Shown piece after piece: positions 7,449 to 13,108 of a stretch of DNA of 26,591 nt. The notes beneath the pieces are model-generated. The model did no database searches. It saw only the letters and a program-made list of their open reading frames with translations, and was not told the origin of the DNA. The DNA is from a virus. Within the stretch, counting starts at the first letter, position 1. Each line of letters starts with the position of its first letter. The translations under genes were made by a program, and so were the position numbers. The stretch spans positions 1 through 26,591 of the IMG/VR virus record IMGVR_UViG_3300005515_000050. One strand, 5' to 3'.

Positions 7449-8285
7449 TCAGCCCTCCGTCCCGTTCTGGTCCGAATCGGCACCGGTGGCTTCGCCGTCG
7501 GTCTGATCGTCCTCGTCCTTCGGCGGCTTACGGATCTCCTGCAGCTGCGCGTCGGTGAAGCTCGCCTTGGTCTTCAGCGTGGCAATCAGGTCGTCGGCAG
7601 TCTTTTTGCCGCTCTTGATCAGGCCCCACCACTTCGGCAGGTTGTCCGCGAAGTCCTTCTCGGGGTAGGCCGGCAGCTGCTTCGCGGCCTCGCCCTCGAT
7701 GGCAGCCCTTGCCGGCTCAGCCTGTGCGGCGCCGGCCACCGGGATGTCCATGATCTCTTCGGCGATGGGCATGCCGCGCAGCACGTCCGGGAAGACGTCG
7801 CGCAGTGCGAAGGCCCGGGCGCGCATCTGGCGCATGCGCTTGGGGTACTGGGTCCACGGCCCCTGCTTGCCAGCCAGGCCTGCAGCCTTGGCATCGTCCA
7901 TGCTGAAGGTGCGAATCTCTTCCGCCTCGCCGCGGCGCTTCACCTTGCAGATCGCGGCATTGCCGTCGTCCGATTCGGTGATGTACTCGCACAGCGGCGA
8001 GCTGCGTACCAGGGCGATTACCGCATCGCCCCACAGCGCCGCGCGCCCGTTGATCACGGCGATGTTCTGCACTGCCTGCAGCGGCTTCAGGCCCAGCTCG
8101 GAACCCCACTGGATCGCGATCAGGCAGTTTGCCGGCTTGCCCTTGAAGTCCTTCGGCACCAGGTCGCTGTCGGCGAGATAGTCGCAGAAGGTCAGGGCCT
8201 GCTCGAAGGTCTGCGGGCTGAGGTCGAACTGCTGGCGTGGCTGTGTTGCTACCGCGTTCTGATGCTGTACGGCGGGAACGTTCAT
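7449..8285 (-). CDS. recT: RecT family single-strand annealing recombinase
   Basis: A 278-aa RecT/Bet-type annealing protein. Family features: FEQALTFCDYLADSDLVPKDFKGKP, then CLIAIQWGSELGLKPLQAVQ, INGRAALWGDAVIALVRSSP and the end of the core, RMRQMRARAFALRDVFPDVL. After about residue 195 the tail is acidic and probably flexible. It pairs with the exonuclease that starts 2 bp downstream, forming a two-component recombination system. ATG at 8285 is chosen over 8396 because the core begins soon after it and GGAG lies 10 nt upstream; the extra 37 residues of the longer version are Arg/Lys-rich and unlike the family. A small hairpin (8301-8315) directly precedes the ribosome-binding site. Confidence 0.9.
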   Translation of the reverse strand: MNVPAVQHQNAVATQPRQQFDLSPQTFEQALTFCDYLADSDLVPKDFKGKPANCLIAIQWGSELGLKPLQAVQNIAVINGRAALWGDAVIALVRSSPLCEYITESDDGNAAICKVKRRGEAEEIRTFSMDDAKAAGLAGKQGPWTQYPKRMRQMRARAFALRDVFPDVLRGMPIAEEIMDIPVAGAAQAEPARAAIEGEAAKQLPAYPEKDFADNLPKWWGLIKSGKKTADDLIATLKTKASFTDAQLQEIRKPPKDEDDQTDGEATGADSDQNGTEG

Positions 8286-8300
8286 GTCGCTGGATCTCCG

Positions 8301-8315
8301 GCCGGCATGGCCGGC
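8301..8315 (-). promoter_or_regulatory. Hairpin just before the recT ribosome-binding site
   Basis: A perfect 5-bp GC stem (GCCGG/CCGGC) with a 5-nt loop ends 1 nt before the GGAG of recT on the minus strand. A second hairpin (GTCCCG 8332-8337 with CGGGAC 8344-8349) lies a little upstream. They could shape recT translation or mRNA processing; this is inference from position. Confidence 0.4.
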
Positions 8316-8370
8316 TTTATGGGAATGGGTTGTCCCGTATCGCCGGGACCACGCGGGCTTTGGCTTCCAA

Positions 8371-8395
8371 GGCCCCTTCACGGAATCGAACCGCA
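8371..8395 (-). other. Second T-arm-like hairpin
   Basis: On the minus strand, TGCGG-TTCGATT-CCGTG (8379-8395) repeats the exact 11-nt core GGTTCGATTCC of the element at 8417-8490, followed by AAGGGGCC. A matching 5' acceptor strand (GGCCCTC, 8456-8462) exists only inside the first element, so two full tRNAs cannot coexist. No CCA end is encoded. Confidence 0.3.
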
Positions 8396-8416
8396 TCTCG
8401 TCTTGACCACAACGTC

Positions 8417-8490
8417 GCCACCTAGCGGGAATCGAACCCGCGATTTACTGGTGGAGAGGGCCGGTGCTGATCTCCGGCATGCTGGGTGGC
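8417..8490 (-). tRNA. Degenerate tRNA-like element (probable pseudo-tRNA)
   Basis: Read on the minus strand, a 7-bp acceptor stem with one mismatch (CCACCCA with TAGGTGG, plus an outer G-C) and a perfect T-arm (GCGGG, loop TTCGATT, CCCGC) fall at exactly the canonical spacing for a 73-nt tRNA. The D-arm pairs poorly, the sequence where the anticodon stem should be (positions 27-43) does not pair at all, and the invariant T8, A14 and D-loop GG are missing or shifted. I cannot assign an anticodon. It is either a decayed tRNA or a tRNA-mimic minihelix. Confidence 0.3.
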
Positions 8491-8615
8491 ACTAATCCAG
8501 CGCTTAGACGGTTATGCCGAAGCGCCCCGTCATGACCACCTATGGCAGCCGCGCCCTTGAACTGCGGCATTCCATCTCGCTGCGCATCAGCCTGCGCATT
8601 CCTCTCCGTACTCGG

Positions 8616-8912
8616 TCAGGCGGCTGCCTGCTGTTCTTCATTGACCCGCTTGTACGGGTACTTCAACGGAAACGGCTTGATGTAGCCGCCAAAGTGCTTG
8701 CCGATGGAGTCGGCGTTCTTGAACGCTTCGAACTCGGCCGCGCTGAAGTTCTCGTAGTGGTAGACCGAGCCCGGGCCACGGGCAGCGCCAGTGCCGCGCT
8801 TGAAGCAGATGGCCAAGGTGTTGGTGTCGGGGTCGTGCCCGATGCTGTGGATCTGCGAGGAATCGACGTCGATTAGCTGGATGCGGCGCGGGGCCGGCGA
8901 AGTGCTGGACAT
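8616..8912 (-). CDS. KTSC domain protein
   Basis: A 98-aa protein whose residues about 15-85 match the KTSC domain: HSIGHDPDTNTLAICFKRG, then VYHYENFSAAEFEAFKNADS and IGKHFGGYIKPFP. The family takes its name from a lysyl-tRNA-synthetase-associated domain; in phages the role is unknown, with RNA or nucleic-acid binding suggested. AGGAG sits 7 nt before ATG 8912. An 8-bp hairpin (8927-8950) lies immediately upstream of that site. It is part of the leftward operon, upstream of recT. Confidence 0.82.
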   Translation of the reverse strand: MSSTSPAPRRIQLIDVDSSQIHSIGHDPDTNTLAICFKRGTGAARGPGSVYHYENFSAAEFEAFKNADSIGKHFGGYIKPFPLKYPYKRVNEEQQAAA

Positions 8913-8926
8913 GTTGTGCTCCTGGG

Positions 8927-8950
8927 CGGAAAGAGGTGCCCGTCTTTCCG
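8927..8950 (-). promoter_or_regulatory. 8-bp hairpin before the KTSC gene ribosome-binding site
   Basis: CGGAAAGA (8927-8934) pairs perfectly with TCTTTCCG (8943-8950) around an 8-nt loop, ending 3 nt before the AGGAG of the KTSC gene on the minus strand. No T-run follows, so it is not a standard terminator. Processing or translational control is an inference. Confidence 0.45.
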
Positions 8951-8994
8951 GGCTGTCAGCCGTGCGCCACAGGGGGGCAGCGCGGGGCAGGGGA

Positions 8995-9519
8995 TCAGGC
9001 AGCCAGGTCTTCCTGCTGCTGCGGTTCGTCGTTGGCCTTGCCGGGCTGCAGGGTCAGCACCACGGATTCACGGATCAGCGCTTCGGTCAGCTCCGCCACT
9101 TCGTCCGGGTCGACGTTCGCCGACGCCTTGAAGGAGAGCTCTACGCTGCCGCCTTCCTTCGGGGCGATGACGAACTTCTTGAGCTTCACGTCGACCAGGA
9201 AGATCGGCTGCGTGCCTTCCAGCTCGCCGTCGATCTGCAGCTCGAAGCCCTTAAATTCGTGGCCGACCTTCAGCGGTTCGAGGCTCGGAATCTTGATCTC
9301 GGTCAGGTGCTCACCGATGGTCGGCAGCGACTGCTGTTCGCCGGCCTTCGGCTTGCGGAACAGCGACTTGCGCAGCTCCTTGTCGAAGTGATCCAGCACG
9401 GTGTTGCTGGTGCTGGTGACGAAGGTCACGTCGACGGCGAGCGCGCGCTCCTCACCGTGCCTTTCGATCCGCACGTTGACGTTGCTCAGCACGGCGGGGT
9501 TTTTGTCCAGATGGAACAT
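8995..9519 (-). CDS. Conserved hypothetical phage protein of the recombination operon
   Basis: A 174-aa beta-rich protein (VLSNVNVRIERHGEERALAV, SLEPLKVGHEFKGFELQIDG, GSVELSFKASANVDPDEVAE) with an acidic Gln-rich C-terminus (EPQQQEDLAA). ATG at 9519 with GAGG 5 nt upstream is preferred over 9762, whose added N-terminus overlaps the neighbouring membrane gene. An acidic tail after a beta-rich body recalls phage single-strand binding proteins, but no OB-fold signature is certain, so I leave the function open. Confidence 0.7.
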   Translation of the reverse strand: MFHLDKNPAVLSNVNVRIERHGEERALAVDVTFVTSTSNTVLDHFDKELRKSLFRKPKAGEQQSLPTIGEHLTEIKIPSLEPLKVGHEFKGFELQIDGELEGTQPIFLVDVKLKKFVIAPKEGGSVELSFKASANVDPDEVAELTEALIRESVVLTLQPGKANDEPQQQEDLAA

Positions 9520-9557
9520 GGGAACCTCGTAGATAGCGCCGGCCAGGCCGGCAGTGG

Positions 9558-9803
9558 TTACTGCAGGTCGTGTGGTACGGCGGGGATCTGGTCCACAGCG
9601 GTGCGGCGGGCGGCCAGCGCCTTCTCGGCGCGCTGCCATTCCAGAACGGTCTGGTAGACCGAGGCGGCAAGAACGCCGCGCATCACCAGCAGCGCGAAGA
9701 TGCTTTCGTGCACCACGGCAAGCACGCAGCCGGCAGCGGCAAAGCCGCAGAACAGCGCCCACATGGCCAGCGGCGCCAGAATCGGGGAAAGAGGCCGGCT
9801 CAC
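9558..9803 (-). CDS. Small two-helix membrane protein
   Basis: 81 aa with two predicted membrane segments: about 9-30 (LAPLAMWALFCGFAAAGCVLAV) and about 33-49 (SIFALLVMRGVLAASVY), then a charged cytoplasmic-like tail. The start codon is GTG at 9803, overlapping the upstream stop (GTGA), with AAGGGG about 8 nt upstream. Function unknown. It is one of two small membrane proteins encoded together in the early leftward operon. Confidence 0.6.
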   Translation of the reverse strand: MSRPLSPILAPLAMWALFCGFAAAGCVLAVVHESIFALLVMRGVLAASVYQTVLEWQRAEKALAARRTAVDQIPAVPHDLQ

Positions 9804-9928
9804 TGGAACACCCCTTGCACTAACAGGGTGCCTACGACGCCCAGCACCAGCCCGACCACCGCGCCGTACACCAGGAACTCGCGGGACATGGACCGGTTTT
9901 CCTTTTCGATGGCTTCTTCGAAGTTCAT
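9800..9928 (-). CDS. Very small single-pass membrane protein
   Basis: 42 aa: a charged N-terminus (NFEEAIEKENRSMSREF), then one hydrophobic segment (LVYGAVVGLVLGVVGTLLV), with almost no tail. ATG at 9928 overlaps the upstream stop by ATGA, and the stop overlaps the next gene's GTG. Size and topology fit a tail-anchored small protein. Function unknown. Confidence 0.6.
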   Translation of the reverse strand: MNFEEAIEKENRSMSREFLVYGAVVGLVLGVVGTLLVQGVFQ

Positions 9929-10164
9929 GCGGCCTCCGGCCCGTTGCCGCGGGCGGCCAGCCGCAGGTCGGCCTTCATGTCGGCGACGGCTCGCGCCGCA
10001 CTCTTCGTGCCGGCCAGCACCTCGCCCTTCGCCACACGGGCGGCGCGGAAGGCCAGGTGGTCGGCATAGCCCATGCGGCGGGCAATGATGTTCACGGCCG
10101 CGAAGGCGCCCTCGGCGCGCTGGATGCGCACGGTGGGCGCGAACGGGAGAACGACCGCGCTCAT
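9925..10164 (-). CDS. Hypothetical basic helical protein
   Basis: A 79-aa protein, basic and alanine-rich (RAEGAFAAVNIIARRMGYAD, FRAARVAKGEVLAGTKSAAR). It shares ATGA overlaps with both neighbours in the leftward operon. No family is recognised. Confidence 0.6.
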   Translation of the reverse strand: MSAVVLPFAPTVRIQRAEGAFAAVNIIARRMGYADHLAFRAARVAKGEVLAGTKSAARAVADMKADLRLAARGNGPEAA

Positions 10165-10583
10165 GCCGCACGCTCCAGGTCGGCATTGCCGAGCAGGATT
10201 TCGTCGGTAGCTGGAGACGGATTACGGGCGAACGGGTTGGTGAGCGAGCGGGCGCGGTCGATCAGCTCCTGACGAATGGCGCGCCGACGCTCCAGCTCGG
10301 CGGAGGGCATTCCCGACCGGTCGCTACGCGCGTCCCGGCCGGTAGGAACGATGTCGATCGCGTCGCCCAGCATCTGGAGCTGGTGGCGCCGGGCAGCTTC
10401 CCAGGCCAGTTCGCAGTTGCCGTCGGTGGCCCAGTGCGCGCCGAGGTACGCGATCTCGCAGCCCGGCATGGTCAGGCCATGGTTCAGTAGCTGGGCGGCG
10501 AGGATGCAGGCGGTATGGCGCTGGAAGCGGATGTCCTCGGGGCTGTGGGCCGGGGCGGGGCGGGCGGTGTTGGGCTGGTCCAT
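10161..10583 (-). CDS. First gene of the early leftward operon, hypothetical
   Basis: A 140-aa protein of unknown function with Cys/His-containing helices (QRHTACILAAQLLNHGLTMP, GAHWATDGNCELAWEAARRH) and a charged C-terminal half. GGAG lies 6 nt before ATG 10583. The promoter at 10633-10660 would give it a roughly 43-nt leader, so it is the first gene expressed when repression is lifted. Early-left position is often used for host-takeover or anti-host proteins; that is an inference only. Confidence 0.65.
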   Translation of the reverse strand: MDQPNTARPAPAHSPEDIRFQRHTACILAAQLLNHGLTMPGCEIAYLGAHWATDGNCELAWEAARRHQLQMLGDAIDIVPTGRDARSDRSGMPSAELERRRAIRQELIDRARSLTNPFARNPSPATDEILLGNADLERAA

Positions 10584-10632
10584 GACGGTCTCCGTCGCCC
10601 TCCCTCGGAGTGAGGTGTCGGGGCGTGCGAAG

Positions 10633-10686
10633 AGATTACCAAACGGTAATGGCCTGTCAATACCATTTGGTAAACAAAATGGTAAA
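10633..10686 (-). promoter_or_regulatory. Early leftward promoter with repressor operators
   Basis: On the minus strand a perfect -35 TTGACA (10655-10660) and -10 TAATCT (10633-10638) are separated by 16 bp. A perfect dyad ATTACC-AAAC-GGTAAT (10635-10650) overlaps the -10 and spacer; a second operator TACC-ATTT-GGTA (10661-10672) abuts the -35; and a GGTA half-site lies at 10681-10684. The first two centres are 24 bp apart. The same sites recur at 11920-11972. Start of transcription is expected near 10626. Confidence 0.75.
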
Positions 10687-10765
10687 GACGTTCAGCGTGT
10701 CGGCCCGAGCGCAGCTCCGGTGGCCTCAACCCGATACAATCGGGGGCCAACTTGGAGGGGAAACG

Positions 10766-11188
10766 ATGAAGGCTTCAGGGTTCCTGCTGTTTCTGAGCGC
10801 AGCGCTCGCCGCTGGCTGTTCCACTGTGCCGGTGGGAGAAGGGCAGGCCAAGGCAGTACCGGCGGATCGCATCTATGCGCCGCAATATTTGGAAGCGACC
10901 CAAGAGCGTTCGGCTGCCGTGGTCATCGCCAGGGACAAAGGCTTTTCCGGCTCCGGTTGCTCGCACGACATCTCTGTAAACAACGAGAAGGTGCTTGCGC
11001 TGCGTCAGGCTGAGACGGCCACCTTGCATCTCGCACCAGGCGCCTACTTCATCAAGCTGGAGACGGGCGGGGGCCTCTGCCCGAACATATCGACTTCCCA
11101 GAATCTGACGCTGGCCTCTGGCGAACGCCAAGCGTACCGAGTGCTTCTGCCGTCCGACGGAAGCCTGCGCCTTACTCGCGAGCAGTAA
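10766..11188 (+). CDS. Phage-encoded lipoprotein (moron)
   Basis: A 140-aa precursor with a type II signal peptide: residues 1-18 hydrophobic with lipobox LAAGC (Cys19), so it should be a lipidated envelope protein. The mature part is beta-rich (AAVVIARDKGFSGSGCSHDI, ATLHLAPGAYFIKLE) and resembles DUF2846-like small lipoproteins in outline; that match is uncertain. Cys residues in SGC and LCP may pair. GGAGGGG lies 6 nt before ATG. A -10 like TACAAT (10735-10740) and its own terminator (11193-11218) make it a stand-alone unit between the early leftward promoter and the repressor, a usual place for lysogenic-conversion genes expressed from the prophage. Confidence 0.75.
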   Translation: MKASGFLLFLSAALAAGCSTVPVGEGQAKAVPADRIYAPQYLEATQERSAAVVIARDKGFSGSGCSHDISVNNEKVLALRQAETATLHLAPGAYFIKLETGGGLCPNISTSQNLTLASGERQAYRVLLPSDGSLRLTREQ

Positions 11189-11192
11189 CGAC

Positions 11193-11218
11193 GCAGCGGG
11201 AAGTGGCCCGCTGCATTT
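11193..11218 (+). terminator. Terminator after the lipoprotein gene
   Basis: A perfect 8-bp stem (GCAGCGGG 11193-11200 with CCCGCTGC 11207-11214), a 6-nt loop, then ATTT. It lies 4 bp after the lipoprotein stop and 2 bp from the convergent repressor stop, so it insulates the two genes. Confidence 0.75.
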
Positions 11219-11220
11219 GC

Positions 11221-11904
11221 CTAGGCCACGCGCTCCAGATGCTGGATGAGGTAGACGCGGCCACCGATGATGGCCTCGTCGGTCAAACGGAAGGGCGGAT
11301 ACAAGACTTGGTCCGCGCTTCGTGCCCAGATTCCGTCCGGCTGCGCCTGGAGGGCCTTGATCTGGTGGCCATAGCCGGTATTGATTAGATACAGCCCGTC
11401 GCCGACGAACTCACGGCAGCCGGTATCGACCATAACCATTTCGCCTGGCTTGATCTTCGGCGCCATAGAGTCGCCCACCCCGGTTACCAGCTTGAGCCGC
11501 CCAGCGGGTGGCATGAAGCCGATGACGGAACGGATGTAGTTGGGCGCGAAGTCCATCGCACGTACGACTTCCGGAAAATCCTCGTTCACCCGACCTACCG
11601 CTCCCATCTGCGCCTCCGCATCGATTTGCTCGACGCGAACGTAGTCGCTTGGTGTCGCAAGCTCTGCGACCGTTGAGACTTTCGTGGATCCGTCCGAAAG
11701 GTAGCCACCCGGCATGCCCGCAGCCCGCTCGATGGCGGTGGCTCGCTTCTCACCGAATGACTTCTCCTTCAACAGCCCGGACAGCTCGCCCTGGTTGATT
11801 CCAGTTGCGCGGACGAAGTCCACTTGCTTCCCGTGGAAGCGCTCGTCAATCCATTGCTGCAGGCGCTGCCTGCGTCGGGCTACGGCCGGGCTGTCGGTCT
11901 TCAT
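11221..11904 (-). CDS. CI-like phage repressor with LexA/S24 peptidase domain
   Basis: A 227-aa repressor. Residues about 10-70 form an HTH domain (FVRATGINQGELSGLLKEKS). Residues about 120-225 form an S24 domain with nucleophile Ser146 in GVGDSMAPKIKPGEMVMVD and general base Lys183 in HQIKAL. RecA-stimulated self-cleavage on DNA damage is expected for the family; the usual Ala-Gly site is not obvious, with MGAVGRV (100-106) the likely hinge. ATG at 11904 begins the basic HTH region; the longer version would be encoded across the operators. It has no ribosome-binding site and lies about 5 nt from the predicted transcript start, so the message is probably near-leaderless. It should bind the TACC-N4-GGTA sites. 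Confidence 0.92.
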   Translation of the reverse strand: MKTDSPAVARRRQRLQQWIDERFHGKQVDFVRATGINQGELSGLLKEKSFGEKRATAIERAAGMPGGYLSDGSTKVSTVAELATPSDYVRVEQIDAEAQMGAVGRVNEDFPEVVRAMDFAPNYIRSVIGFMPPAGRLKLVTGVGDSMAPKIKPGEMVMVDTGCREFVGDGLYLINTGYGHQIKALQAQPDGIWARSADQVLYPPFRLTDEAIIGGRVYLIQHLERVA

Positions 11905-11915
11905 CCGGCGAGTTT

Positions 11916-11974
11916 CGTATACCAGAGGGTAATTCACCAAATGGTGTTGACTGGAAATTACCATATGGTAATGT
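11916..11974. promoter_or_regulatory. Divergent immunity promoters and three operators
   Basis: Three dyads share TACC-N4-GGTA: 11920-11931 (centre AGAG), 11935-11946 (CACC-AAAT-GGTG) and 11957-11972 (ATTACC-ATAT-GGTAAT). Rightward: -35 TTGACT (11947-11952), 16-bp spacer, -10 TAATGT (11969-11974), covered by the third dyad, start expected at about 11981. Leftward: an extended -10 TGGTATACG (hexamer 11916-11921), start near 11909, covered by the first dyad. This gives a lambda-like switch in which repressor and Cro compete. Confidence 0.75.
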
Positions 11975-11981
11975 TCCGGGC

Positions 11982-12230
11982 ATGGACACCCTCCGAAACT
12001 ACCTCTCGACGATGAGCCCGGCAGACCAGGCGGAATACGCCCAGCGTGCCGGCACCACCATCAACTACCTCCGCAAGGCCATGAGCGTTGGCCAGCGGTT
12101 CGACGGAGGTTTGGTTCGCCAGCTCTACCTCCAGAGCGGCGGTGCCGTATCGCGTAGCCAGTTGCGCCCCGATATCTGGCCGCCCGCCGAGTTCGGTGAC
12201 GAGAGCGGGGCTACGGACTTCGCCGCATGA
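11982..12230 (+). CDS. YdaS/Cro-family transcriptional regulator
   Basis: An 82-aa Cro-like protein of the YdaS family: LRNYLSTMSPADQAEYAQRA, then GTTINYLRKAMSVGQRF as the HTH, and the family signature SRSQLRPDIWP (58-68). It is divergent from the repressor and first in the rightward early transcript, so it should act as Cro. No ribosome-binding site precedes ATG 11982, and the predicted transcription start falls at or within a base of the ATG, which implies a leaderless mRNA. The acidic tail after residue 70 is probably flexible. Confidence 0.85.
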   Translation: MDTLRNYLSTMSPADQAEYAQRAGTTINYLRKAMSVGQRFDGGLVRQLYLQSGGAVSRSQLRPDIWPPAEFGDESGATDFAA

Positions 12231-12242
12231 CTTATGCCCCGT

Positions 12243-12286
12243 CCCAGCCGGCCCGTGCGTGTGGTGACCGCGGGCTTCCGGCTGGG
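12243..12286 (+). promoter_or_regulatory. Large stem-loop between cro and the CII-family gene
   Basis: CCCAGCCGG (12243-12251) pairs perfectly with CCGGCTGGG (12278-12286); an inner CCCG/CGGG (12252-12255 with 12271-12274) extends it past a 3-nt bulge. No T-run follows. Its position, between cro and cII-like genes, matches lambda nutR/tR1, so it could be an antitermination or attenuation element (inference). Confidence 0.45.
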
Positions 12287-12374
12287 TGGGGCGCCCATTC
12301 CTTGAGTTGATCGTTTCCATGGCGCCCATCGTGCGCCGCCGACGCCCAGGCGTCTCCAATCGAGAAGTCCGCCC

Positions 12375-12824
12375 ATGAATGTCACCGATGCCGCCTACGA
12401 CACCGTCCACGAATACCCCGGAGGCAGCGAGTCCCTCGCGCCCCGCATGAGCAAGAGTCTGTCCGCTGCCACCCTGCGGGCAAAGGTCAATCCGAACACC
12501 GACCGCAACCTGCTGAGCCTCCAGGAGGCCGACGAGCTGATGGGAAAGGCCGGCGACTACCGGATCCTGCATGCCCTGGCGGCGAGCCATGGTTTCGTGC
12601 TGCAGCGGGTGGACGCCCCGGACGGCGGCTCGATGATCGGCGCGCTGTTGGCTGCCGCTGCGGCGAAGGGCGATCTGTCCCAGGTGATTGCAGAGGCCTT
12701 GGCCGACGGTAAGGTGACGCCCAACGAGGCGGACCAGATCGGCCGCGCCTGCGCGCTGGTGCAGGCCGCGATCGCGCAGGTTGGCCAGCATGCCGACGCT
12801 GCTGCGGAGCGGGGCGGGGTATGA
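12375..12824 (+). CDS. CII-family phage regulatory protein
   Basis: A 149-aa member of the phage CII regulatory family (CP76 type): NVTDAAYDTVHEYPGGSESL, APRMSKSLSAATLRAKVNPN, LSLQEADELMGKAGDYRILH. The N-terminal half is the DNA-binding part; the C-terminal half (KGDLSQVIAEALADGKVTPN, EADQIGRACALVQAAIAQVG) is helical. In related phages this protein activates lysogeny promoters. It follows cro, starts at an ATG with weak GAGAAG upstream, and overlaps the next gene by ATGA. Confidence 0.82.
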   Translation: MNVTDAAYDTVHEYPGGSESLAPRMSKSLSAATLRAKVNPNTDRNLLSLQEADELMGKAGDYRILHALAASHGFVLQRVDAPDGGSMIGALLAAAAAKGDLSQVIAEALADGKVTPNEADQIGRACALVQAAIAQVGQHADAAAERGGV

Positions 12825-13108
12825 GCGTAACTGCCCTGATGTGGGCTTGGGTTACGGCACGCAACTGGCGCGCCCGTGCTACAGCATGGGTGTCCGCCCA
12901 ACGAGGGGGACACCCCATGAATGCACGACCCGATGTTCTCCAGCAGCTGCAGTGCTGCCTGGACGTGATTGCCCGTAGCATCCCCATGACCGATGCCGAG
13001 CGCGCAGAACACCGCTGCCGGTGCGCGGCAGAGCAGGCGAGGGCAGAAGCACGGCGAGCTGGTGCAGCGCCGGCGGACCTGCTGAGTCAGGGGTCCTGCC
13101 ATGCGTGA
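12821..13108 (+). CDS. Small hypothetical protein before the replication initiator
   Basis: 95 aa as drawn. It starts at an ATGA overlap with the CII-family gene; an alternative ATG at 12917 with AGGGGG upstream would give 63 aa (MNARPDVLQQLQ). The N-terminal ALMWAW phrase resembles starts of phage replication proteins, so the upstream part could be a remnant. The second half is helical with three Cys residues. It overlaps the next gene by 8 bp. Function unknown. Confidence 0.5.
   Translation: MSVTALMWAWVTARNWRARATAWVSAQRGGHPMNARPDVLQQLQCCLDVIARSIPMTDAERAEHRCRCAAEQARAEARRAGAAPADLLSQGSCHA

Larger units (their letters stand above)
8286..8615 (-). other. 330-bp gene-free leader between the KTSC gene and recT
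   Basis: I see no gene here. On the minus strand, in order of transcription, it holds a hairpin (8500-8525; GCGCTT/AAGCGC with an inner 3-bp stem), a tRNA-like element (8417-8490), a second T-arm-like hairpin (8379-8395), two short GC hairpins (8332-8349 and 8301-8315) and the recT ribosome-binding site. The density of structure suggests a structured RNA leader or tRNA remnants within the leftward transcript. Confidence 0.5.

Noticed and set aside
5746-7506. A 586-codon rightward open frame opposite the exonuclease
   Set aside because: Antisense to a convincing YqaJ gene; composition is His/Leu/Arg-rich shadow sequence.
8371-8462. A 92-nt type II tRNA using the second T-arm and GGCCCTC as its acceptor strand
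   Set aside because: Only 14 nt would remain for the D-arm, the T-stem relies on wobble pairs, and it overlaps the better tRNA-like element.
12487-13102. Two leftward frames across the CII-family gene and the start of the replication genes
   Set aside because: Arg/Pro-rich shadows without ribosome sites; opposite to coupled rightward genes.
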